Positions 41,516 through 51,849 of a stretch of 64,000 nt of DNA are shown here, piece after piece (position 1 is the first letter of the stretch; the number at the start of each line of letters is the position of its first letter). The notes beneath the pieces were generated by a model. That model did not search any database and was not told the origin of the DNA. It worked only from the letters and a program-made list of their open reading frames with translations. The position numbers and the translations under genes were made by a program. Source of the DNA: Litomosoides sigmodontis (Eukaryota; Nematoda; Chromadorea; Rhabditida; Onchocercidae); the NCBI GenBank assembly GCA_963070105.1, contig OY718804.1:7091317-7155316 (forward strand). The letters run 5' to 3'.

Positions 41516-41564
41516 AAGGGAGGTAAATCTGCTGCACGCTCAACACAACCTGGATGAAAGGGAG
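41481..41564. repeat. 42-bp in-frame tandem duplication spanning a stop codon
   Basis: Two adjacent 42-bp copies (41481-41522 and 41523-41564) differ at one base. The unit is 14 codons long and includes the TGA that ends the Ser/Lys-rich frame, so the second copy repeats the same C-terminus (ARSTQPG, stop) in the same frame. Confidence 0.9.
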
Positions 41565-41920
41565 GAACACTCGCAACGGTTGTTTCCTGTCCTGTAGCCA
41601 ACAGCGCACACTTTACATTTAATAAAAATTGTTGTTTCTAAGAGATGTTGCTTATTGATGCTAAATATTTTTCGAGCGAGTAAAAGTAAGTTTCGGTGCG
41701 GTCCGATGACATGAGAGGAATATGAATGTCGTCCTGTACAGAGCCAGAATAACTCCTTGCCAACAAATATTTCACGGCTTTGCTCAACAAATCAGCGAAA
41801 CGTGTAATAATTGAGGAAGCACTTGGTGAGTGTAAGAATGGAGAGCAGAAGTGAATTGTTTAAGATACCGCAACCACTGATTACTGTCCGGTGCAGAACT
41901 GTGCGTACTTTTGAACAACT

Positions 41921-41921
<1 letters not shown>

Positions 41922-41951
<30 letters not shown>
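41922..41951. repeat. (CT)15 microsatellite
   Basis: Fifteen CT units on the plus strand. It lies in a roughly 1-kb stretch (41565-42550) in which no coding signal was seen. Confidence 0.95.
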
Positions 41952-41955
<4 letters not shown>

Positions 41956-42550
41956 ACTCAATCTTTCTAAGCTAAACCTAGACCTGGCGGCCTAAATCTA
42001 AACAATAAGTTTACCTTTGGATAATTCTAATATTCCCGAAAAAACAGGTGCCACTGCTACTCGCTACCGCGAAAAGACGGGGACGATGTTTGCGAATGGA
42101 TTTCTGTTGATGGTGGGAATATTCAATTTATAATCGTTCACCCCTCACTCTTCACTTCATCGGAAATTGGAATTTACTTTGCCTTGCTGCTCTTCTCAAC
42201 TCAACAAATACGTGACACTCTGATTTCTGTGATTTCAACACCGCCAGTTAGTCATTACTAATCAGTAATAAAGCAGGTGTACAGAGAAAGAGAGAGGTAT
42301 TAAGTGAGGTGAGTTTCACGCAATCAGTTTTCTTGAGCATTGCACAAATTGAGTACTATCTTCACTTGGCTGCCTGCATTGCTGACCTCTTCTGACATCA
42401 TCGTCGATTGAAACGGAGCAAGTGATGTCACTTTCGATTGAAAAACGTAGCTCTTTCTCACTGTCATATAATAGCTTCCTTTCTGTATGCAAATTATCCA
42501 CTACTTTTAATGATACTTGAGAAGGCGTGATGCATGCAAGCGCTCACTAA

Positions 42551-43791
42551 ATGTGCCAGCGGGCGGTTGTGATGTGCGTGCTTATCCTTCTCAAAGCGAA
42601 CGACCATTTAATACAATCGGCTGCTGCTTTTGATGTTAAAGGTTTAAATCACAGATTTCTCTCACTGACTGAAATATATGGAAGAGTAATTTTAGAAAAC
42701 ATTCCGGAATTCTTTGCTCCATCGAAGCTACTAATGCTGTCGTAGCAAGTAATACCGACCTACGACAACATATAATTCAGTAGTACTGGAAGAGATTATT
42801 AACATATTCCTTAGGTTTAATTCATTACGCTTGTCCTTCCACAACAGCAGATGTCATAGCTTCGTGATAGCTTCATGACAATATTACTTCACTTACGTCA
42901 ATAATAATCAGTATGGTGGAATGGGCCTTCAGATAGCAATGAAGCATTCATCAATCTGACAGGCAACGATTCTTCTACCATCCCTACAAGCAGCAGAAAT
43001 ACCACAATAATGGCATGCAACTTCTTCAACAATTAGAAAGGAATTGTCAACTTCAAACGAATGGACCGAACATGGAGAGAGAGAGAGAGAACGAAAGAGA
43101 GAGAAGCGTAGCAACAGAAGCATTTTTCAACTGTGTTCAATAAAATGAAATTTACATCACGTGGAGGACAACTAATTCCCGACCTTTCTGCCAAACTCAT
43201 TTTGAGCTAATTCATTAATCAAATTTCTGATTTCATAAATGTTCAGTTAGAAAATATGAAATTTTAGGTGATGATATCAGATACGAAAAATTCCTCTCTT
43301 ACTCCAAGTAAGTTGTAATTAAATTAATTAATTACTCAAACAGTCCTCTCAAGTTTATGCAGGAATAGCAGAAATGTAATTGCAACTTGTGATCAGATGC
43401 ACCATCGCAGTAGTATGAGACATTGTCGCTAACAGATATATTGAACCAATGACTGCTAGTATATCTTTATTGAATCGAAATTAGAAAATAAAACGCAATT
43501 AGAGAATCGATGGGAAAATGGCAAATTATTATTATCAAATATTCCAAACCTTAAAAATTTAGCAAAACAAATCGTTGGATAACAGCAAATAAGAAAAATG
43601 AATTTAAATTTTCAACGTTTTTTCCCTGTTGTTTTTGAAATGCAAAAATTTTAGTGGGAACAATTTTAATATTAATGGGTGTTACGACAGTGCTAACGGT
43701 AACTGTGGCCTACACACTGGTGGTCTATACCACCGAGAAGAGATTGTTTGCGGAAAGACAGATAGCTATGCGATTAATTCCAGTCGACTGA
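42551..43791 (+). CDS. Candidate small single-pass membrane protein (103 aa), unknown family
   Basis: Three exons, 42551..42685, 43268..43307 and 43655..43791, agree in phase and have good borders (ATTTTAG acceptor and GTAAGT donor around the 40-base exon; TTTTAG before the last). The product would have a signal-peptide-like start (MCQRAVVMCVLILLK), a short lumenal part with an NSS glycosylation site, one strong transmembrane helix (ILILMGVTTVLTVTVAYTLV) and a basic cytosolic tail ending LIPVD. I recognise no family. The main argument is the in-phase splicing into a convincing membrane helix; chance assembly is possible. A further short open frame with a hydrophobic end lies at 43936-44142. 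Confidence 0.35.
42929..43123 (-). other. Short open frame with leader and cysteines, doubtful
   Basis: A 64-codon ATG frame on the minus strand with a hydrophobic start (MLLLLRFSLF), a Ser-Leu run encoded by a CT microsatellite, then cysteines (CHYCGISAACRDG, CQIDEC). It lies in the large intron of the candidate membrane-protein gene on the other strand. It could encode a small secreted peptide, but the leader is partly simple repeat and no homologue is recognised. Confidence 0.15.
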
Positions 43792-44603
43792 ATAACTCCA
43801 CTGCTCCGTCTTCGAAATTTGCATTTGCTCAGTGAACTTTTATTTTTATAATTCAATGGATGAAAGGCTTTACTTCACGTCTGATCAATGATTTCCCTCT
43901 GCAATTCAACAAAGCGAAAAAAGCAGTGAGACTGTTTGATGGGGCTGTTAGTTAACCTCAAATTTGAGGAAGAAAACACGCATAAAAGTAACTCAACGAG
44001 AATGCAACATCCAACTAGTCGTCCAGTTGTGGATGATTCACACGATGGATCCCAAACAGAATTGCTTGAATTTGCAAGTAAAATTTTTGTCCCGCTGATG
44101 ATGCTAATTTACTCCACGTACGTAGTGGTCACCATCACCTAATTTCTCGTAAATATGATGAGTGAACGCTAGAAGTTGTCAATGGCAGGAGCAATTCTCT
44201 CCATTTGTCAAATTTTTTAATTTCTTCCATTCATTCGTTAGGAATGAATTTCAACCGTCACTCATTCTACCTCCTCCTCCTTTCTCCTCCTGTCCTAAAC
44301 TACGTCATTAAATTCCAATGTGTGAAATATACGGAGAAGTGATTTTCAATAATCGAATAATATTTTCTCGAAGAGCTAATTCACCTTCGTCCCGTTCTTG
44401 CATCCTTGGACGCAATTTTGACCATTTTCTTAGCTCTCTCTCTAACTGGTTCAATGTTTCCACTTACTCTCACTAAATCGTGCTTGTCGCTTGTCTCTAG
44501 TTCTAGACAGGACCACGTCCTGCAACAGTACCAGTATCACGTAAAACAAATTACTTTCCACTTCTTCCATTCAGACTCTCAGGAAGCGTTCTCTTATCAC
44601 CAA
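43792..44603. other. Spacer before the GT31 gene
   Basis: About 800 bp containing the doubtful short frame 43936-44142 and possible 5' sequence of the glycosyltransferase, with acceptor-like CCATTCAG near 44572 that could be its trans-splice site. Confidence 0.45.
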
Positions 44604-47011
44604 ATGATAAGAACAAAATCAGTTGGCGCTTACGTCTTACTCATTGCGCTTCTTCTGTGGATTTCTAGCTATCGGAAGTTGCGCAATTTCTCCACTCAGC
44701 AAGAAACTTCTGCGCTAAATTCGAGTTCCCAACGCTCGTCATCTTCACTTGCGAAAGCATTGGAATTTCGCTATGCGTGGCACAAAATCAATCAGTACAA
44801 CGAGATTTTTCAACCGTTCATGCATTTGATCGAACCGTCAGTGTGTACAAGTGCGTACCGGAGAAGTTGGAATTTACTTTCCGGTCGAATAAAGCAACTT
44901 TGGATGATTTGCCTGAAATTTCACAGTTAACGACTTTCCGCTCGCCGTGTTGTATTTCATTATTAAATGTTGCAAATATTTTGAAATATCTTTAACTCAA
45001 CCATTTGAAATCTGAAAAAAAAGCACTAATCAGAGATTATCTAAGTGACTCGTAAATTCCATCCTCTTTTAAAGGAAGGATTAAATTTTCGAAGATTTCG
45101 AGGTCAAAAATGAGCTGAAAAAATTTTCTGAATGCTTTCGCTTGCTAGAATTTGATAAACCGAATGGATGTTTTATTTTTAGAAAAAAAACATGCAACGA
45201 TGCTTTTGTACTTGACAGTGCCACCTGATCAGGACGGTTTTACGATCAGGAACTTGATCAGGAACACTTGGGCAACAGAAGCTAAACATAATGACATTGA
45301 GGTATTTGTATTTCAGCTGGAATTTGCAGAAGGTATGTGTACTTGTCGAACACATGAACGAAATAAAGGTCAAAGGGTAGCTTTTCAAAATCAACTCGGC
45401 ATGCTTTTCTTTGAATTTTAACAAATTTACAAAAATTTGAAAGTGTTTTAGGTAATTTTTTCTATTGGAATCAGAACGGAAGCAGAGTTATATCATACGA
45501 GTGGTACCGATGCTATCTTCGAGGAAAGCCTGCAATTCCAGGATATTTTAATGGCGAATTTTGTTGACAAGTATATTGTAATTGTTTAGAGAAAAAAAAA
45601 AACGCCTCTTACTTCATCCAATTACGCCAGTTATTTTTAAAAGAAAAAATTTTAATGATTTAACTAATTATTTAGATATGAACGTTTCGAGTAGGAAATA
45701 CTAAGAATTAATTGGGAAAAATCAAATTCTTTCCTCAATTTTCAACTAATTCAAAGTTAATCTCATTTCATTTGTGTAAATTAAAATAAATAATTTACCA
45801 TTTAAAGTTGTATTATTAAACTATGGCTTACTAAAAGTACCCCAAATACCATCACTCTCACTTTACCATTGTTGCTTTAGATGGGACAATTTGCTGTTGA
45901 AATGGTGGAGTAACAACTACTATCACAGTTCACGATGTTCACAGATTCCTCTAATGGCTAGTATGGATTCAGATGCTGTATTATTTGGTGAAAATTTGAA
46001 AAAATTTCTCGATAATCCGAGTAATACATTCGATGGATATTTAGGATGTACGGTGAATATTTCTTCTAACAACTCATTTATCACTGCAACTTTCGCTTTC
46101 TTGATTTGTAACTATTTTAGCTGATTATTTTGAAGATACTTTCGAAGCAGCCTATTATACGTGATAACTCTGATAGATATTACGTGAGTGAATTGCAATG
46201 GCCTGGCGAGGTACTTCCTGATTACTGCAGTGGAACGATGATTATTGAAAATGTTCAGGTGAAAAATAATAATACATTTAGCATATCTTATTGATTTCTG
46301 ATTTTCTTGTTCATCTGATAAGAGCTTTATCAAATGAAATTCCGTAGGAGAATTTAATTCATAATAATACAGTAATTGAAGGCATGTAAAAAAATTTCGT
46401 ACGTGATGCCACAACTCGGTATCCACTACATAACCGGATTTCGGATTTTTGATGTGCTAACTGGACCAGTCGCTCAAGTAAACAGCTTATGTTCTACTTC
46501 AATTTTGTTACTTATACTTTGTGATATCATAACTCGTTTGACAATCTCTAACATGTTTAGGCAGCTGGACTAAAACTTCGCAACATTCCTGGAATACAGC
46601 CTTGGTTACCTGTGGATGATATTTGTCATCCGCATATTCTCGTCATCCATTCAGTAGAAGCGAAGAAGTTAGCCGCTCTCTCCTATTACAGGTTGATAAA
46701 TTTGATTATAAAAATAAATTTTTAATTAAATATATATGAGCGTATGAGGAATAAAATCTCCTTAACTTTAATTTTTTCTCTTTCTCATTGGACACAATGA
46801 TATAAATTGGTCAGAGCTAGAATTTTCATAATCGTTTTTTCAAGACCAGTCTTTATTTTAATTGGAAAGATAACGTAATTCTTTCGTAAGTTGTTAACTT
46901 CATCATAACAGACAGCAGTGTTGCAATGAATACAACAAGTATCGCAAATGTCCATTCAATGGCACAATCAATTTCAATTTCATGTCATCAAATTCAGGTG
47001 CTTTGGTATAG
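44604..47011 (+). CDS. Family 31 glycosyltransferase (beta-1,3-galactosyltransferase type)
   Basis: Eight exons: 44604..44850, 45183..45301, 45452..45570, 45881..46052, 46121..46258, 46382..46477, 46561..46691, 46912..47011, giving 373 residues in phase. The N-terminus is a type II anchor (SVGAYVLLIALLLWISSY), a Ser-rich stem follows, then the GT31 core: IRNLIRNTWA, EESLQFQDIL, the NLLLKW segment, a D-S-D metal-binding triplet (about 191-193), YCSGTMII and the ITGFRIFDVLTGPVA strand; the tail is cysteine-containing. Such Golgi enzymes add galactose or N-acetylglucosamine in beta-1,3 linkage; the acceptor is unknown. An in-frame ATG at 44451 would add 51 residues, but the compact type II topology favours 44604. 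The first donor (GTGCGT) is weak but is the only one that keeps phase and the conserved Cys. Confidence 0.88.
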
Positions 47012-47819
47012 TTACGCTTCACTTTCATTCAGTGCTAAATTTTGAAAATGAAAAACTAATATCTAGCTGTGTAAGTTGACTTGTCGAGGAAAATGCCAAA
47101 TTTTGGAAGATTTTTTGAAGTAAAAAGAAATAATAGGCAATCCTTCTCAGAAAAGAAGAAATAAGACAAGAAATTTCTGTCAGATAGAGAAAGATGACAG
47201 ATCCCAAAAGAAAAGTGTCACTTCAGAGCGATTCAGCTACGTAAATAAAGCTATTATGCACTTTCTGGCTTTATTTTCAAATAGCTAAAAAAGAGAATAC
47301 CCGAGAGAATCAACCACTGAAATTTTTTTTTCTTTCCAACCATCCATTAATAACATCCGTTGCTATAATTTTAAGAATAAAAATGTAATAATCTTTAAAA
47401 AAATATCTTCCACATTAAACTTCAACTGAATATATGCTTTACTGATAATCATTTTTTTCGGAAAAAAGTTCAATCCATAAGTTGCTAACAAAACTACAGC
47501 TATATGAGATAGTGATTTACTCAAACTTTTCCCTCTTTTGTTTCGTTTTGCAAAATTATAGAATCGTTTAGATGTATTCTTTAGGAAAATTTCATTGAAA
47601 AAGAACTTTATATTTTAAAGAACGATTTACTTAATTTAATGAATTAATTCAAATTTCCTATCGATATTATACTGCTGTCAACAACAGGCAGTTTTGAAAA
47701 CTGGAAAAATGAGAAAAGCCGAAAAGTCGTACAAGCATTATTGGAATTGGAAGCAATGAAATGTACATAACAAACTTGTAAATAAATTAGTGGAAAAAAG
47801 CTCATATTGCATATCGAAG
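47012..47819. other. Convergent intergenic region
   Basis: About 800 bp of very AT-rich sequence between the GT31 stop and the 3' end of the phosphatase gene; no coding signal. Confidence 0.55.
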
Positions 47820-49037
47820 TCAAGAACCGCCATTTTTACTATTATCATCCATCATCTCATCGTACAGTTCCTTCCATACGACGTCCGGCACTTCGACACC
47901 ATTTATCGGAGTGATAATCTTCACCGTCGTTTGATTGTACAGCTGCAATGACGAGTTAACGAAGCAAGTTAACATTTTATAAGCAATCAACGATGACCAA
48001 TCTTGAATATTCGATCGGTTATCAGAGAATGAAGTTACGACCTGACGATAAAATGGTACTATTTGCATAAATATCAAATTCATTATAGATATCACACTGC
48101 ACTGATTACCTTCATCCATCAGTGATAGTGTGCGATTTCTGTAACAAATTTTCCTTCTCACTATTTAGTATGATTCTAAAAGCATGAATGAAGCTCTATT
48201 TATCAGCAATGATAAGCGTTGATCAAAACTATAATTTGAAATTATTACTCTTTTCCCCTTTTTTCATTCTCAAAATTTTGATGTGTACCTTCGGAAAATA
48301 CCACCTTTTCCTCTAACTCAATCATTTGCTTGAAGAAGCCAACATTTGGACAAATAATGTTTCGTACATTTTGTACTTCCTTATACGCATCTCGTAAGGT
48401 CATCTTCTCCACACACATTAGATATGCAACAACAAAAGTTGCTGACCTATAAATTGAAAGTGGTTATTTGATTTATGGAAATATTTTATTTCAAAACTCT
48501 CAGGTGGAGACAAAACCATAAAAAATTTGAAAAAATTTCCCATTCACAAAACTTCCAGAAAGACTAACTTCTGTGTTACTTCATAAAGCTTCGAAGCTTT
48601 TGCAATGGTTAATGAAAAGTTCAAACCTGGATATACCCATACCACAAAAAATCAGCACTTTACCGCCACTTCTTTTTTGATCATCAATTTTACGAAATAC
48701 AACACCCCAGTATGGGCTTAAATCGGTTTCCTCGTCATCCTCGATCGGAATATGAAGCACGGAAAGATGTGATGGCACAATCTGTCGAAGACCTGCCACA
48801 CAATTGATAATACAGGTGAATCTAAATCAAATTAATCACTACATCTCTCATGATTGCCTAGATGGCAGTTAATGCAGTTGACAAATATCACCTAGAGACT
48901 GTCTTAGATGCAACACGAAAATGCGCTTACGGTTTCAGAGATGTTGGCGTGAGCGGTGCCAAACCACTTAGATAGAGGAAGGGTCGAATTTTGGATATGT
49001 CTGAGGCATTTTGCGAAATTACTTTAGCGGTGGTCAT
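47820..49037 (-). CDS. Dual-specificity protein phosphatase with atypical active-site neighbour
   Basis: Four exons: 48931..49037, 48627..48821, 48289..48446, 47820..48160, giving 266 residues in phase. The DUSP fold is complete: ISKIRPFLYLSG at the start, IPIEDDEETD with the general-acid loop, and the C-x5-R signature CGMGISRS (Cys about 95, Arg about 101) followed by FVVAYLMCVEKMTLRDAY and the CPNVGFFKQM helix. The residue before the catalytic Cys is Phe where nearly all family members have His (HCxxGxxRS). About 90 residues without a recognised domain follow the catalytic part. It probably dephosphorylates Tyr/Thr or related substrates; if the Phe reduces Cys reactivity it may be weak. CCTTCCATCAG nine bases before the ATG is a possible trans-splice acceptor. 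Confidence 0.9.
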
Positions 49038-49410
49038 TGCCGTGCGCTGATGGAAGGAGTCAGACAGTGCAAGAAGAGTAATAGCAAAGATACGGAATTA
49101 AAGGATTGTGGTTGTTGTTAGGGCGCTAATAGCCAATGTGTCTCAGTGAAGGAAGGAAATATTGAAATAGATGTAATTGGGCAGCAAATAGAGCCAAAAT
49201 TGCTTCCGCAGAGAATAGAGCAAGCGGTTTATTTTAATAGATTTGCTCGCTGTAACAGCACGTACGACTCTTCTTCACGTAATCCACGAAGGCCTCGAAA
49301 AGGTACCTACTACTACCTACCACTCGGAGTAGTGGTTACAGCTACTCATAGGTATTATTATTTCAGGTTTTTTTGCATCATATATCTTCTTCCAAAGTTG
49401 ACTACTGTCG

Positions 49411-50192
49411 ATGCTTTTGTCGCTGCTCCTTGTATCAGAAGTGGTTTTGCCAAGCGATGTAGTCGCGTTGCAGTGCTACTCGTGCTCCTACTCAGTGCTC
49501 AAGTTAGCACCTGAAAACGACCTTTTTTGTGCCAATGAATCACTGATTAAAAGCGATCGCAATCTAACCACACGCATCTGTCCACCGCAGGAAAAGCTCT
49601 GCATTGTACATGTTTAACTTACTTTTCCTTTTTATATGTGTAAGACCCAACTTTTTTCATATATCTAAGTTAGCGAATTTCTAACTGAGCGAATCAGACA
49701 TACCGACTGATTCCTATTCTCAAAGTTATTTCAATTGCTTTAATTTGAGCTGACGAACAGTTAGTGGAAGTTTCTTTGGATAACAATTTGGAAGTGGTAG
49801 TGGTAGCCAATGAATACACGTAAATAGCACATAAATTGACCTTTGAAGGAGGTTGATAAAATAGAAATGAGCAGAAGGGGGGAATGAAAGGAGTGACGAT
49901 AGGAAATAATCAATCATATGAATGATTACAGACAACGGTGGAAACATTGTTGAAAGCGTTCAGTGCCGTGACACGTACGTGTGGTGATTCATGTCGTGAA
50001 CCTTGTGAATCGGACGGTTACGGAACAGATATGGTGAGATGTGATGATTGTTGCACGCAAGATTTCTGCAACAGCAACTATTCCGTCCGTTACTACCTGG
50101 AACTTATGGACCAACAGCACACCTCGTGGTTCAAGCCATTAGTGGGCGAGAAGCTTTACAATCGCATGAACAATGTTACTTTTCCCTACTAA
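49411..50192 (+). CDS. Ly6/uPAR-like small secreted protein
   Basis: Two exons, 49411..49605 and 49932..50192, join in phase 0 to 151 residues. A clear signal peptide (MLLSLLLVSEVVLPSDVVA) leads directly into LQCYSCSYS, the typical first Cys pair of three-finger domains; two N-x-T/S sites, CPPQEKLC, CGDSCREPC and the closing CDDCCTQDFCN follow, which is the Ly6 C-C-x-x-D-x-C-N ending. After the domain there is a 40-residue tail without a strong hydrophobic end, so it is more likely secreted than GPI-anchored. Role unknown; nematode members modulate receptors and synapses in some cases. An acceptor ATTTCAG lies 45 bases before the ATG. Confidence 0.8.
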
Positions 50193-51849
50193 TTTTTCCT
50201 TCCATTATTTATGCATAAGGCAGCGAATTATTTAATTTAACAAAAGGATCAAGTGATTTTTCAGTGATAAAAGAGTTCGATTTAATACTCAGCAAACTCA
50301 GGAAGCACTTATTCGCTGCGCCACTGAACGTTGAGAGAAACGCTTAAATAAGCAGCAGTTTAAGAGAGACAGACACACCGCCGTTGCGTGGTGCGAAGCA
50401 TTCGAACAATGATTAGCTGGAAAGAGTGTAGAGGAAAGGCAGGCAAGAAAGGAGCAACAATGAGGAGGATTTACATTAAAGTAAATTAATTAGAAAAGAG
50501 AAGAAGAAGAGAGGAGCTCTGAAAACATCGTGGGTTGGGGTGAGTGGTTTCAGTGTTTTTCGAATTTTGCGATTGAAAGCAAAACACAGAGGCGCCGGAT
50601 CACGAGAGAAGGTCGAAGTGATTAGGCGATCGCTGGGTGCATGCGATCACTGCGTAGGACGCGAAAGCATCTCTAGGAGCTGAAGAAGGTGGACATTCCT
50701 TGTCACAAATTAAGCCTCTTATCAAATGAGAAATTAGTTCATTTGAGAGTTAAATTTACCACTTTACCGGAATCTTTCTGTCCATATCCTCCAATAAAAT
50801 AACGTTAACAGGCTGAATGAAGAAATATTACTCCTCTCTTTCATAAAGAAGCCCAGTGTGGAGAATACTCTAGTGTTTTTCACTGGAGACTGGACGATTG
50901 GAGATATCTTACTATTTGAATTGAAATACTTCGATTCCAGATATACCTTCTCGACTTCATCTAGAAAACGATTTGTAGTGTTAAGAGTGAAAGTAGATAG
51001 GATAGAACAGATACTAGTTGTTAGGTTTAAGAAGAACGAGCAAGTGCAGCTCTTGTCGACGAGACCGGAATTGTTTCGAGAAAGGCAATAAGAATGCGCA
51101 ACAGCTTTATTTCAATAGTAGAACGCTTTTTCAAAGAAAAAAAAAAGCTAAATAGGAACACATGACAGCTTGTGACAGTTAATCGCTATCATGAAGGCAA
51201 CGAAAAATTCAATTTAAAATAGAACAGAAGATAGCACTGAATTTAGGATGAAACTGAATTTCCACGGGTAACAGTCAGACGATCCTTGGATCCTTTCAAG
51301 CAGGAGTGAGCTGCACACGCAGCAACTCACCGAAGCATCCAACCTCTATGGAAATAGTTCAAATAGCACTGAAACATCACTTAGCATCAATCAACTTCTC
51401 ATTGCTACTGCTCCCCTCCGACATGCAACACGCACGTTTCCTCAAACATTTTATTTCCATCTTCAAATATCCTCTACGCATTCAAAAAATCCAACCATTA
51501 CGCACTGAATTATCTTACTAGCGTGAAGTAAAGCATTTTAGGACCTTATAGCTTAGAATTACAATCGAAGCACTGGCACTGTACACCAGACGATGAGGTC
51601 TCATAGAAATCTATGCAGTGCCTCCTGAGATGTGGGAAAGCAAACGATCAGCGACCAGCACCACAACACACTGTCGCCTGTCTTCACTCCAACACCATCC
51701 TCATCATTTTCACCAACTCCACCAATGCTTCTTTCCCTCCTTATTTAACAATTACTGAAATGTCGTGTGGGACGAGGCTCGGACAGAAAGAGAAGCACAG
51801 ATTTATTGGTGAAGAATAAGGCAGTGCGAAAACACATGAACAGCAAACA
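50193..51849. other. Intergenic region, no gene supported
   Basis: About 1.65 kb. Short ATG frames at 50858-51091, 51306-51521 and 51613-51819 have no signal, domain or splice support. The stretch 51640-51740 is C-rich on the plus strand. Confidence 0.5.

Noticed and set aside
44300..44345. EIYG-x-VI motif similar to the one in the 42551 exon, suggesting a paralogue
   Set aside because: Similarity covers only about 20 bases with mismatches and the surrounding frame has no other resemblance.
51306..51819. Short plus-strand frames in the Ly6-FAM173 spacer
   Set aside because: No motif or splice support; C-rich composition alone explains open frames.
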